Shown piece after piece: positions 25,348 to 33,952 of a DNA stretch of 64,000 nt. This DNA comes from JBKHXF01 sp046566145 (GTDB lineage Bacteria; Actinomycetota; Nitriliruptoria; Nitriliruptorales; Nitriliruptoraceae). Each line of letters opens with the position of its first letter. Within the stretch, counting starts at the first letter, position 1. The translations under genes were made by a program, and so were the position numbers. The stretch is from NCBI GenBank assembly GCA_046566145.1, contig JBKHXF010000025.1, forward strand, positions 1 to 64,000, in the 5' to 3' direction. Below the pieces are notes generated by a model, which was not told the origin of the DNA, did not search any database, and was given only the letters and a program-made list of their open reading frames with translations.

Positions 25348-26544
25348 ATGCCCTACCTCGACCACGCCGCCACCACGCCCGTGCGCCCCGCCGTGCGCGC
25401 GACGTTGGCGCGCTGGCTGGACGACGCCGAGGGTGTCGTCGGCAACGGGTCCTCCGCCCACGCCGCCGGCCAGCGGGCCCGCACGGCGGTCGAGGAGGCC
25501 CGTGAGCGCGTCGCCGCGGCCCTCGCCTGCCACCCGGGGGACGTCGTGTTCACCGCCGGCGGCACCGAGGCCGACAACCTCGCCGTGAAGGGGCTCGCCT
25601 GGGCGGCCGCGCGCCGGCGCCGTGCCGGCCACCTCGTCACGACCGCCGTCGAGCACCCGGCGGTCGCCGACGCGGCCCGCTGGCTCGCCGAGCACGAGGG
25701 CATGGAGCTCACGGTCGTGCCGCCCCGCGCCGACGGGACGGTGGACCCCGAGCGGGTCCTCGCCGCCGTCCGCGACGACACGGCGCTCGTGAGCGTGATG
25801 GCGGCGAACAACGAGCTCGGTGCGGTCAACGACCTCGTGGCGATCGGGACGGCGCTGCGGGAGCGCGGCGTCGCGTTCCACACCGACGCGGTGCAGGCCT
25901 TCGCGACCCGGGTCCTCGACCTCGCCGAGCTGCCCGTCGACGCCCTGGCGCTCTCCGCCCACAAGTTCGGCGGGCCGCAGGGCGTCGGCGTCGCGGTGCT
26001 GCGCCGCGGCGTCCCGGTCGAGCCGCTGCTGCACGGGGGAGGACAGGACCGCGGGGTGCGCTCCGGGACGTTCGCCGCCGCGCTCGTCGCCGCCTGCGGG
26101 GTCGCCGTGGCGGAGGCGGACGCCACCCGGGCGGCGACGGTGGCCCGGCTCGCGCCGCTCGCGGACCGGCTCGCGAACGGGCTCCTCGCCCTCGACGGGG
26201 TCCGACGCAACGGGCCGACGGACCCGGCCGACCGGCTCGTGTCGCACGTCCACGTCTCGGTCGACGGCGTCGACGGCGAGGCGCTGACCTTCGCGCTCGA
26301 CCGGGCCGGCCTCGAGGTCTCCGCCGGCGCGGCCTGCGCGTCCGGGGCCACGCACGTCTCCCCGGTGCTCGCCGCCTGCGGCATCGACGGCGACGCGGCG
26401 CTGCGCCTCTCGCTCGGCTGGACCACCACCGAGGCGGACGTCGACGAGGCGCTCGCGACGGTGGCGGCGGTGGTGGCCGACCTGCGCGCCCGCGGTGGTG
26501 GCTTCGTGCCACCGCCGGCGCGGGCAGCCGGGGCGGCGCCGTGA
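25348..26544 (+). CDS. iscS: Cysteine desulfurase (IscS/NifS type)
   Basis: 398 residues from ATG 25348. MPYLDHAATTPVRP begins the PLP fold; FTAGGTEADNLAVKG, HTDAVQ (~180) and the PLP-lysine segment SAHKFGGPQGVGV (~205) follow. The active-site Cys lies in SAGAACASGATHVSPVL (~325-340), an IscS-type loop. It takes sulfur from cysteine as persulfide. The 4-bp overlap with mnmA shows the route: sulfur passes to the tRNA thiolase. This pair is also adjacent in mycobacteria. Confidence 0.95.
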   Translation: MPYLDHAATTPVRPAVRATLARWLDDAEGVVGNGSSAHAAGQRARTAVEEARERVAAALACHPGDVVFTAGGTEADNLAVKGLAWAAARRRRAGHLVTTAVEHPAVADAARWLAEHEGMELTVVPPRADGTVDPERVLAAVRDDTALVSVMAANNELGAVNDLVAIGTALRERGVAFHTDAVQAFATRVLDLAELPVDALALSAHKFGGPQGVGVAVLRRGVPVEPLLHGGGQDRGVRSGTFAAALVAACGVAVAEADATRAATVARLAPLADRLANGLLALDGVRRNGPTDPADRLVSHVHVSVDGVDGEALTFALDRAGLEVSAGAACASGATHVSPVLAACGIDGDAALRLSLGWTTTEADVDEALATVAAVVADLRARGGGFVPPPARAAGAAP

Positions 26545-27668
26545 ACCGGGAGCGTGTGCTCGTCGCGCTGTCGGGCGGCGTCGACTCCGCCGTGGCCGCC
26601 GCCCTGCTCGTCGAGGCCGGCCACGACGTGACCGCGGTCCACCTCCGCCTCGCCGACGTCGCCCCGGACGTCCAGGTGCCGGGCCAGGGGTGCTGCACGC
26701 TCGACGACGCGCAGGACGCCCGGCGCACCGCGCAGGTGCTCGGGGTCCCGTTCGTGGTGTGGGACCTCACCGAGGTGTTCCGCGCCGCGGTGCAGGAGCC
26801 GTTCGCCGCCGCCTACGCGGCCGGGACGACGCCGAACCCCTGCGTCGCGTGCAACGAGCACGTCAAGGTCCGCGGCGTGCTGCGCCGGGCCCGGCAGCTG
26901 GGGTTCGACGCGCTCGCGACCGGGCACCACGCCCGAGTCGGGACGGCGGCGAACGGGACCCCGGTCCTGCGCCGGGCCGTCGATCGGGAGAAGGACCAGA
27001 GCTACGTGCTGCACGTCCACGGTCCGGACGAGCTCGCGCACCTGCGCTTCCCGGTCGGGGCGCACACCAAGGACGAGGTGCGCGACCTCGCCGCCGCACG
27101 GGGGCTGCGGGTCGCGGCCAAGCCGGACTCGTACGACGTCTGCTTCGTGCCCGACGGCGACACCGCCGGCTACCTCGCCGACCGGCTGCCGGTGGTGCCG
27201 GGCGACGTCGTCGACGTCGAGGACGGCGCGGTGCTCGGCCGGCACGGCGGGGTGTGGCGCTTCACCGTCGGGCAGCGGCGCGGGCTCGGCCTCGACCACC
27301 ACCGCCGGCGGTTCGTGGTCGACCTCGACGCCGCGACCAACACCGTGTGGGTCGGCCCCCGCGAGGCGCTCGCGGCCACCTGGCTCGACCTCGACGCGCC
27401 GACGTGGGGGTCCGGACGACCGCCGGCGCCGGCGGCCGACGGCGGACCGCCGCGGGTGCTCGTCCAGGTGCGTGCACACGGCCGGCCGCACGCGGGTCGG
27501 TGGGACGACGACCGCCGGCGCGTCCGGCTCGACGAGCCGGTCCACGGCGTGGCCGTGGGCCAGTCCGCGGTGCTCTACGACCTCGACGACGAGACCTGCC
27601 TCGGGGGTGGCCGGATCCGGGCCGTCGACCGGGCCGCGGCGCGCGGGCCCGTCACCGCCCGCCGGTAG
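26541..27668 (+). CDS. mnmA: tRNA-specific 2-thiouridylase
   Basis: 375 residues. The N-type ATP pyrophosphatase loop is ALSGGVDSAVAAALL (~9-23). Catalytic cysteines lie in NPCVACN (~100) and YDVCFVPDGD (~199). TGHHARV and KDQSYVLHV are standard. It thiolates U34 of Lys, Glu and Gln tRNAs using sulfur from the overlapping cysteine desulfurase. The TAG stop is part of a TAGGGT hexamer that looks like the -10 of ligA. Confidence 0.96.
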   Translation: MNRERVLVALSGGVDSAVAAALLVEAGHDVTAVHLRLADVAPDVQVPGQGCCTLDDAQDARRTAQVLGVPFVVWDLTEVFRAAVQEPFAAAYAAGTTPNPCVACNEHVKVRGVLRRARQLGFDALATGHHARVGTAANGTPVLRRAVDREKDQSYVLHVHGPDELAHLRFPVGAHTKDEVRDLAAARGLRVAAKPDSYDVCFVPDGDTAGYLADRLPVVPGDVVDVEDGAVLGRHGGVWRFTVGQRRGLGLDHHRRRFVVDLDAATNTVWVGPREALAATWLDLDAPTWGSGRPPAPAADGGPPRVLVQVRAHGRPHAGRWDDDRRRVRLDEPVHGVAVGQSAVLYDLDDETCLGGGRIRAVDRAAARGPVTARR

Positions 27669-27671
27669 GGT
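27666..27671 (+). promoter_or_regulatory. Candidate -10 element (TAGGGT) for ligA, overlapping the mnmA stop
   Basis: The mnmA stop codon TAG forms the first three bases of TAGGGT, 54 bases before the ligA GTG. Confidence 0.4.
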
Positions 27672-27724
27672 CCGGCGCCACCGAACCCGGGTGCCACGCC
27701 CGCGCGACGAGGAGCCAGCGACCC

Positions 27725-29839
27725 GTGTCCGACGAGCCGACCACGCCGGCGGACGTGCCGACCCCCCCGGCCGACCCCGCCGAGGCGCGCGACCGCCACG
27801 ACGAGCTCTCGCGGACGATCGCGGATGCGCGCTACCGCTACTACGTGCTGTCGGACCCGCCGATGCCCGACGCGGAGTTCGACCGGCTGCTGCGCGAGCT
27901 CGAGGCCATCGAGGCGGCGCACCCGCACCTGGTCACCCCGGGCTCCCCGACCCAGCAGGTCGGCGCCCCGCTCGACACGGCGTTCCCGCCGTTCCGGCAC
28001 CTGCAACCGATGCTCAGCCTCGACAACGCGTTCAGCCGCGAGGAGCTGACCGGCTGGGCGGAGCGGGTCGCCCGCGGGCTCGGCGAGGACGACGCCGGGG
28101 TGCGCTACGTCTGCGAGCTCAAGATCGACGGTGTCGGCATCAACCTCGTCTACCGCGGCGGTCGGCTGGACGTCGCCGCGACCCGCGGCGACGGCACCAC
28201 CGGCGAGGACGTCACCCGCCAGGTCCTCACGCTCGACTCGGTGCCCTACCGCCTCGCCGGCGACGTGCCGGACGTCGTGGAGGTCCGCGGCGAGGTGTAC
28301 TACCCCGTCGCCGACTTCGAGGCGATGAACGCGGCGCGCATCGAGGCCGGGGAGGCCGCGTTCATGAACCCCCGCAACGCCGCCTCCGGCGCGCTGCGGC
28401 AGAAGGACCCGGCGGTCACCGCCACCCGGCCGCTCGCGCTGTGGGTCCACTCGCTCGGCACGGTCGAGGGCGCCCCGGCCGGGTTCCCGACCTCGTTCTC
28501 CGGCTTCCTCGACTGGGCCGCCGGCGCGGGCCTGCCCGTGGCCCCCGAGACCGAGGTCGTCGACGGGCTCGACGAGGTGTGGGACTTCGTCGAGCGGGCC
28601 ACCGCGCGACGCCACGACGTGGCGTACGAGATCGACGGCGTCGTGGTCAAGGTCGACGACCTCGCCCAGCGCGAGGCGCTCGGCTCCACGGCCCGTGCCC
28701 CCCGGTGGGCCATCGCCTACAAGATGCCCCCGATCGAGGCGACCACCCGTCTCGAGGCCATCGAGGTCAACGTCGGGCGGACCGGGAAGGCGACCCCCTA
28801 CGCCGTCCTCGAACCGGTCGTGGTCTCCGGCGTCCAGATCACCTACGCGACCCTGCACAACGAGCTCCAGGTGCAGGCGAAGGACGTCCGGGTCGGGGAC
28901 ACGGTGGTCGTGCGCCGCGCCGGCGACGTCATCCCCGAGGTCGTCGGGCCGGTCCTCGCGGAGCGCCCCGACGGGGCCGAGGTGTGGCACATGCCGACCG
29001 ACTGCCCGTTCTGCCACGAGCCGCTGGTGCGTCCCGAGGGCGAGGCGCACCACCTGTGCGAGAACGTCGACTGCCCGAACCGGCTCTTCGAGTCGCTCAC
29101 CCACCTCGCCTCGCGCGGGGCGCTCGACATCGAGGGGCTCGGCGAGAAGACCATCCGGCTGTTCCTCGACCGGGGCCTGCTCACCGACCTCGCCGACGTG
29201 TTCCGCCTGCCCGAGCGCGCCGCGGAGATCCTCGAGCTCGACGGGTTCGGGCAGCGGTCGGTCGACGCGCTCACCGCCGGCATCGAGAAGGCCCGCCGTC
29301 AGCCGCTGGAACGGCTGCTGGTCGCGCTCAACATCCGCCACCTCGGCCCCACCGTCGCGAAGCTGCTGGCGCGACGCTTCCGGGACGTGGCAGCGCTGCG
29401 GGCCGCGAGCGAGGAGGAGATCGCGGCGGTCGACGGGATCGGTCCGGTCATCGCGGCCGCCGTGGTGCGGTGGTTCGGCACGCCCCGCAACGCGACGCTC
29501 GTGGACGAGCTGGTCGAGCTCGGCGTCCGGACCGACACCGACCTGCCCGCGCCGGCGGAGGCACCGACCGAGGACGCGCCACTGGTCGGGACGACCTTCG
29601 TCATCACCGGGACGCTCGAGCGGCGGACCCGCGACGAGGCGAAGGCGGCGCTCGAGGCGCTCGGTGCGAAGGTGACCGGCAGCGTCTCGGCACGCACCAC
29701 GGCCCTGGTCGCCGGCGAGGCCGCCGGCTCCAAGCTCGAGAAGGCGCGCTCGCTCGGCACGATCGTCCTCGACGAGTCGGCGTTCGAGCGGCTGCTCGAG
29801 ACCGGGACCCTGCCGGGAACCGACCCGGCGGCCGAGTAG
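27725..29839 (+). CDS. ligA: NAD-dependent DNA ligase
   Basis: 704 residues from GTG 27725, with GAGGAG 11 bases or more upstream. Order of domains: Ia and adenylation domain with catalytic Lys in CELKIDGVGINLVY (~122-135) and GEVYYP; OB fold; a four-Cys zinc finger CPFCHEP...CENVDCPN (~427-450); helix-hairpin-helix repeats (GFGQRSVDALT, NIRHLGPTVA, VDGIGPVIA); and a C-terminal BRCT domain (~615-695). It seals nicks in replication and repair using NAD. An Ala/Pro-rich N-terminal extension of ~20 residues precedes the fold. The TAG stop overlaps the next candidate promoter. Confidence 0.97.
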   Translation: MSDEPTTPADVPTPPADPAEARDRHDELSRTIADARYRYYVLSDPPMPDAEFDRLLRELEAIEAAHPHLVTPGSPTQQVGAPLDTAFPPFRHLQPMLSLDNAFSREELTGWAERVARGLGEDDAGVRYVCELKIDGVGINLVYRGGRLDVAATRGDGTTGEDVTRQVLTLDSVPYRLAGDVPDVVEVRGEVYYPVADFEAMNAARIEAGEAAFMNPRNAASGALRQKDPAVTATRPLALWVHSLGTVEGAPAGFPTSFSGFLDWAAGAGLPVAPETEVVDGLDEVWDFVERATARRHDVAYEIDGVVVKVDDLAQREALGSTARAPRWAIAYKMPPIEATTRLEAIEVNVGRTGKATPYAVLEPVVVSGVQITYATLHNELQVQAKDVRVGDTVVVRRAGDVIPEVVGPVLAERPDGAEVWHMPTDCPFCHEPLVRPEGEAHHLCENVDCPNRLFESLTHLASRGALDIEGLGEKTIRLFLDRGLLTDLADVFRLPERAAEILELDGFGQRSVDALTAGIEKARRQPLERLLVALNIRHLGPTVAKLLARRFRDVAALRAASEEEIAAVDGIGPVIAAAVVRWFGTPRNATLVDELVELGVRTDTDLPAPAEAPTEDAPLVGTTFVITGTLERRTRDEAKAALEALGAKVTGSVSARTTALVAGEAAGSKLEKARSLGTIVLDESAFERLLETGTLPGTDPAAE

Positions 29840-29842
29840 CCT
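29837..29842 (+). promoter_or_regulatory. Candidate -10 element (TAGCCT) overlapping the ligA stop
   Basis: TAGCCT starts at the ligA stop codon TAG and lies 36 bases before the ATG of the receiver gene. Confidence 0.4.
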
Positions 29843-29878
29843 GTCCCGATCCTGCCGGACCGTCCCGGGACACGCCCC

Positions 29879-30238
29879 ATGGCCCGCATCCTGCTCGCCG
29901 ACGACGACGACGACGTCGTCGTGCTCGTGCGCTTCAAGCTCGAGCAGGAGGGCCACGCGGTCGTCGCCGTCGGCGACGGCGAGGCGGCCCTCGCGGCCCA
30001 CGCGGAGGCGCCCGTGGACCTCGCCATCGTCGACGTGATGATGCCGCGCCTCGACGGCTTCGAGGTGACGCGGCGGCTCGCGGCCACGCCGGCACCCCCG
30101 CGGGTGCTGCTCCTCACCGCGCGGGGACGGGAGGCCGACGTCGAGTCGGGGTTCGACGCGGGGGCGGACGACTACCTCGTGAAGCCGTTCTCCCCGCGGG
30201 AGCTGATGCGGCGGGTCGAGCGGCTCCTGCGCGCGTGA
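29879..30238 (+). CDS. Stand-alone response-regulator receiver protein
   Basis: 119 residues, one CheY-like receiver domain and nothing else. The acidic pocket is LADDDDD (~6-12), the phosphoacceptor Asp is in AIVDVMMPRLDGFE (~53), the Thr switch in LLLTARG and the Lys in DDYLVKPFSP (~105). No cognate kinase lies next to it. It is coupled by a 4-bp overlap to a HEAT-repeat protein and then to a processive glycosyltransferase, so it likely gates that enzyme through protein contact, not DNA binding. Confidence 0.93.
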   Translation: MARILLADDDDDVVVLVRFKLEQEGHAVVAVGDGEAALAAHAEAPVDLAIVDVMMPRLDGFEVTRRLAATPAPPRVLLLTARGREADVESGFDAGADDYLVKPFSPRELMRRVERLLRA

Positions 30239-31401
30239 ACCGGCTGCTGGTCGTCTCGGCGCTGGTGATGGTCGCCGGCGTGGTCGCGACCATCCTCGCG
30301 ACGGTGCTGCGCAAGCTCGCGCGTGACCGACGGGAGCGTCGCGCCGCGGCCGCACAGGAGGAGGTCCGCCCGGCCGTGTTCGCCTTCGTCGCGTCCGACG
30401 GCGAGGAGGTGGACGACCTCCGCCGGGTGCTCACCACCGGGTCACGGAGGCAGCAGCGTCGGCGCCGCGTCGCCGTGGAGGAGCTGCTGCTCGGGTACGG
30501 CGGCAAGCTGCGCGGCGAGGTCGTGGACGCCATCCGCCGCTTCTTCGTCCAGGAGGGCTTCGCGGCCGAGGCGAGGGCGCAGCTGCGGGCCAGGTCCCCG
30601 TGGGACCGGGCCGTGGCCGCACAGGAGCTCGGGTTCGTCGGCGACCGTGCCGCCGTTCCCGGGCTCGTCGCCGCGCTGCAGGACCGGGACCCCGCGGTGC
30701 GCATCGTCGCGGCCCGCGCGCTCGGGCAGATCGGTGACCGCGCCGCGGCGCACCCCCTGCTCGTCGCGGCCGACGGTCGCCGAGCGGTGCCGTACGGGGC
30801 GGCGAGCCAGGCCCTGCTGCGCATCGGGCTGCCCGCGGTGCCGGCCATGGAGGCGGCGCTGCGCCACCCGTCGTTCCGGGTGCGCCGCCTCGCGGTGGAC
30901 GTGCTCGGCGAGCTCGGGGTGACCCAGGTTCGCGACGAGCTGGTCCGCATCCTCCGCAGCGACCGCGACACCATCGTCCGCATCCGTGCCGCGCACGCCC
31001 TGGGTCGCGTGGGGACGGCGGAGGTGCTCGCCGAGCTGTACGACTCGATGCACGGCGAGAACGCGGAGCTGCGGCAGTCGATCGTCCGGGCCGTCACCGA
31101 CATCGGTGCTCGCAGCTCCCTGCCGGTGCTGCGGCGCGCCCTCGAGGACGTCGACCACCCCACCGCCCGGCTGGCGGCGCGCCGGATGCTCGAGTGGGAG
31201 CCCGAGGGGGTCGCCATCCTGCGGGCGGCCGCGGCGAGCGGCGTCGGACGCTCGGCGGTGTACGCGCTGGAGGCGCTCGACGAGGTCGAGCCGGTGGGCG
31301 ACGTCCTGCGTGCCGGGGTGCGCTCGTGGGACCCGGTGGTCGTCGCGAGGCCGGTCTTCCCGGCGACCGGGCGCACGGACACCACGCGGGGCCCCGCGTG
31401 A
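30235..31401 (+). CDS. Membrane-anchored HEAT-repeat protein
   Basis: 388 residues. An N-terminal transmembrane helix (LVVSALVMVAGVVATILATV, ~4-23) and a basic stretch precede a series of HEAT-like helical pairs, e.g. WDRAVAAQELGFVGDRAAVP, DPAVRIVAARALGQIGDRAA, VRRLAVDVLGELGVTQVRDE and VRIRAAHALGRVGTAEVLAE. Such solenoids are protein-binding scaffolds. Both ends overlap neighbours (GTGA with the receiver gene and with the GT2 gene), so all three are probably made in fixed ratio and act as one membrane complex. No catalytic motif is visible. Confidence 0.85.
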   Translation: MNRLLVVSALVMVAGVVATILATVLRKLARDRRERRAAAAQEEVRPAVFAFVASDGEEVDDLRRVLTTGSRRQQRRRRVAVEELLLGYGGKLRGEVVDAIRRFFVQEGFAAEARAQLRARSPWDRAVAAQELGFVGDRAAVPGLVAALQDRDPAVRIVAARALGQIGDRAAAHPLLVAADGRRAVPYGAASQALLRIGLPAVPAMEAALRHPSFRVRRLAVDVLGELGVTQVRDELVRILRSDRDTIVRIRAAHALGRVGTAEVLAELYDSMHGENAELRQSIVRAVTDIGARSSLPVLRRALEDVDHPTARLAARRMLEWEPEGVAILRAAAASGVGRSAVYALEALDEVEPVGDVLRAGVRSWDPVVVARPVFPATGRTDTTRGPA

Positions 31402-32870
31402 TCACCTGGCTGTTCCCGTCGCTCGAGCCGACCGTGGACCGGCTCGCCGCGGTGCTCTCGCCGGTCCTGCAGGCCGGCAACCTCGCCATCCTCCTCTACT
31501 TCCTCGTCATCAACACCGTCTACCTCGTGATGCTCGTGCTGGCCGCGAAGCACCTGGTCCAGTACGTGCGCGGCGCCCCGACGTTGGGGCTCGAGGAGGT
31601 CTTCCGCAGCCCCTTCACCCCGGGGGTCACGATCCTCGTGCCGGCCTACAACGAGGGGCCGAACATCGTCACCTCGGTGACGAGCCTCCTCGGGCTGCGC
31701 TACCCGGACCTCGAGGTCGTCGTCGTCAACGACGGGTCGAAGGACGACACGCTCGACCGCCTCGTCGAGGCGTTCGAGCTCGAGCCGGCCGCGAGGGTGG
31801 ACCCGCGCTACATCGAGACCGCCCACGTCACCGAGGTCTACCGCTCCCGGCGCACCGCGGCCCTCACGGTGGTCGACAAGGCCAACGGCGGGAAGGCCGA
31901 CGCCCTCAACGCCGCGCTGAACTTCGCGGAGCGGCCGCTCGTCTGCGCGGTCGACGCGGACGCCATCCTCGAGCCCGACGCGCTGCTGCGGGTCGTCAAG
32001 CCCTTCCTCGACGACCCGGCCGACGTCGTGGCCGTCGGCGGGATCATCCGCATCGCCAACGGCTGCACGATCGAGGACGGCCGGGTCACCGACATCCGGC
32101 TGCCCCGGAGCCACCTGGTCGGCCTGCAGGTCATGGAGTACCTGCGCGCCTACCTGATCGGGCGGACGGGCTGGTCCGAGATCGGCGGGCTGCTCATCAT
32201 CTCCGGCGCGTTCGGGCTCTTCCGCCGCGACGCGGTGCTCGCCGCCGGCGGCTACGACACGACGACCGTCGGGGAGGACGCCGAGCTCGTCGTCCGGCTG
32301 CACCGCCGCTACCAGGAGGCGGAGCGGCCCTACCGCATCGCCTTCGTCCCCGACCCGGTGTGCTGGACCGAGGCGCCCGAGTCGGCGCGGGTGCTCGCCC
32401 GGCAGCGCCGGCGCTGGCAGCGTGGCCTGTGGCAGACGCTGGCGCGCCACAGGCGAATGGCGTTCAACCCGCGCTACGGCGTCCCCGGCGCGTTCGCCTA
32501 CCCGTACCAACTGCTGTTCGAGGCGTTCGGGCCGCTGGTCGAGGCCTTCGGGTACGTGACGCTGCTCGTGTCGGTCGCGCTCGGGCTGCTCGACCTCGAG
32601 TTCGCCGTGCTCTTCCTCAGCGTCGCCGTCCTGTACGGCTGGCTCATCTCCTCGGCGAGCGTCCTGCTCGAGGAGGTCGCCTTCCGCCGGTACCGCACCT
32701 GGCGCGACATCGCCCGGCTGCTCGCCTACGCGCTGTTCGAGAACGCCGGGTACCGCCAGCTCCACACCTGGTGGCGCCTGCGCGGGATCCTCGACGTGTT
32801 CCGGGACGGGGTGACGTGGGGGGACATGGAGCGGCAGGGCCTCGGCGGTGGCGGGCAGGGCGGGCGGTAG
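31398..32870 (+). CDS. Processive GT2 membrane glycosyltransferase (BcsA/PgaC-like)
   Basis: 490 residues. N-terminal transmembrane segments (LAILLYFLVINTVYLVMLVL, ~29-48) lead into a GT-A domain: VPAYNEGPNIV (~81), VVNDGSKDDT (~110), the DxD-type AVDADAILEPDALL (~187), the catalytic TVGEDAELVVRL (~290) and QRRRWQRGL (~336). Several helices follow (~370-440). This is the full signature of enzymes that polymerise and export beta-linked exopolysaccharide. It has no PilZ domain; regulation more likely comes from the coupled receiver and HEAT proteins. Sugar identity is unknown. Confidence 0.9.
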   Translation: MITWLFPSLEPTVDRLAAVLSPVLQAGNLAILLYFLVINTVYLVMLVLAAKHLVQYVRGAPTLGLEEVFRSPFTPGVTILVPAYNEGPNIVTSVTSLLGLRYPDLEVVVVNDGSKDDTLDRLVEAFELEPAARVDPRYIETAHVTEVYRSRRTAALTVVDKANGGKADALNAALNFAERPLVCAVDADAILEPDALLRVVKPFLDDPADVVAVGGIIRIANGCTIEDGRVTDIRLPRSHLVGLQVMEYLRAYLIGRTGWSEIGGLLIISGAFGLFRRDAVLAAGGYDTTTVGEDAELVVRLHRRYQEAERPYRIAFVPDPVCWTEAPESARVLARQRRRWQRGLWQTLARHRRMAFNPRYGVPGAFAYPYQLLFEAFGPLVEAFGYVTLLVSVALGLLDLEFAVLFLSVAVLYGWLISSASVLLEEVAFRRYRTWRDIARLLAYALFENAGYRQLHTWWRLRGILDVFRDGVTWGDMERQGLGGGGQGGR

Positions 32871-32873
32871 GGT
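32868..32873 (+). promoter_or_regulatory. Candidate -10 element (TAGGGT) overlapping the GT2 stop
   Basis: TAGGGT begins at the TAG stop of the glycosyltransferase gene, 28 bases before GTG 32902. Confidence 0.4.
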
Positions 32874-32901
32874 CCGGCCCGACCCGACCGCGACGAGCCC
32901 C

Positions 32902-33939
32902 GTGCCCCGCTTCGATCCCGCCTCCCACCCCGGCCGCCCGGCGCCCGGGCCGGTCCTGGTGCTGCAGGGCCGGACGTGGCAGCTCGCGGTGGACGGCACC
33001 ACCGACGCGCCGGTGCGGGCGGTGGACGAGGTCGCGGCGGGCGCCCCGGTGCTCGAGCCGGGCGCCGTCCGGTGGGTCGTCGCCCACGCCGCCACCGCCG
33101 ACCCCGACCGGCTCGTCGACCTGCTGCTCGACGGTCGCGGGGCGATCGTCCTGCCGGCCTGGCTCGCGGACCATCGCCGCGTGTGGGAGGCCCGGGTGGC
33201 CCCGGCCGGCAACCTGCCGCTCGCGCTCGACCCCGCGCCGGGCGTCACGCTGGCGACGCACGTGCTCGGTGTCCACGTCGACGACCTGCAGCTCCTCGAC
33301 GCCTCCGAGGGTCGGGGGGAGCGCACCGTCCTCGGACGGGTCGGGCCCGTCGCGGTGGCCGGACGCTTCCTGCTGCCCGACGCGCTGGCCCACGCGCCGT
33401 CCGCCGACACCCGGCTCCTGACCCGGGGCGACGGCGTCGCCGTGCACCCGGCGGTCACGCACGAGGGCGCCCGGGCGCTGCTCGCCGCCGGCGCCGTGAC
33501 CGTCGCGGCGTCGCCGCCGCCGGCGGTCCACCACGGGCCGTGGCCCGCGACCCCGCTCGCCGACCTGCCGCTGTTCGTCTACGGGACCCTGCAGCCGGGG
33601 CACTCCCGGTACCCGCACGTCGCCGACCTCGTCGCCGTCGCCGGGCCCGCGCGCACCGCCGGCGGCGTCACGGCCACGTTCTACGGCTACCCCGCCCTCG
33701 ACACGACCGCGCCCGGGACCGTCCACGGCACGCTGCTCGTGCCCCGCTCCGCCGGCGCCGCCGCCGAGCTCGTGGCGCTGGCCGACGAGCTCGAGGACGC
33801 GCCCTCGCTCTTCGCGCGCACCACCGTGCGCGTCCGGACCCCCGGCGGCGGGTGGCAGTGGGCGATGACGTACGAGTGGAACCACGCACAGGGCCCGGCG
33901 CCCGGCACGCCCGTCCCCGACGGCCGCTGGGTCGCCTGA
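32902..33939 (+). CDS. Protein with C-terminal gamma-glutamylcyclotransferase-like domain
   Basis: 345 residues from GTG 32902. The first ~220 residues (beta-rich, Ala/Asp/Val-rich) match nothing I know. The C-terminal ~125 residues look like a GGCT/AIG2-like fold: LFVYGTLQPGHSRY (~225) is the substrate loop, GTVHGTLLVPR the middle strand, and ADELEDAPSLFARTTVRV (~295) carries the likely catalytic Glu. GGCT-like proteins release 5-oxoproline or act on gamma-glutamylamines. The usual length is about 150, so the extra N-terminal half is odd. It converges on pncA with a 13-bp gap. Confidence 0.7.
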   Translation: MPRFDPASHPGRPAPGPVLVLQGRTWQLAVDGTTDAPVRAVDEVAAGAPVLEPGAVRWVVAHAATADPDRLVDLLLDGRGAIVLPAWLADHRRVWEARVAPAGNLPLALDPAPGVTLATHVLGVHVDDLQLLDASEGRGERTVLGRVGPVAVAGRFLLPDALAHAPSADTRLLTRGDGVAVHPAVTHEGARALLAAGAVTVAASPPPAVHHGPWPATPLADLPLFVYGTLQPGHSRYPHVADLVAVAGPARTAGGVTATFYGYPALDTTAPGTVHGTLLVPRSAGAAAELVALADELEDAPSLFARTTVRVRTPGGGWQWAMTYEWNHAQGPAPGTPVPDGRWVA

Positions 33940-33952
33940 CGCCCGGGTGGGC

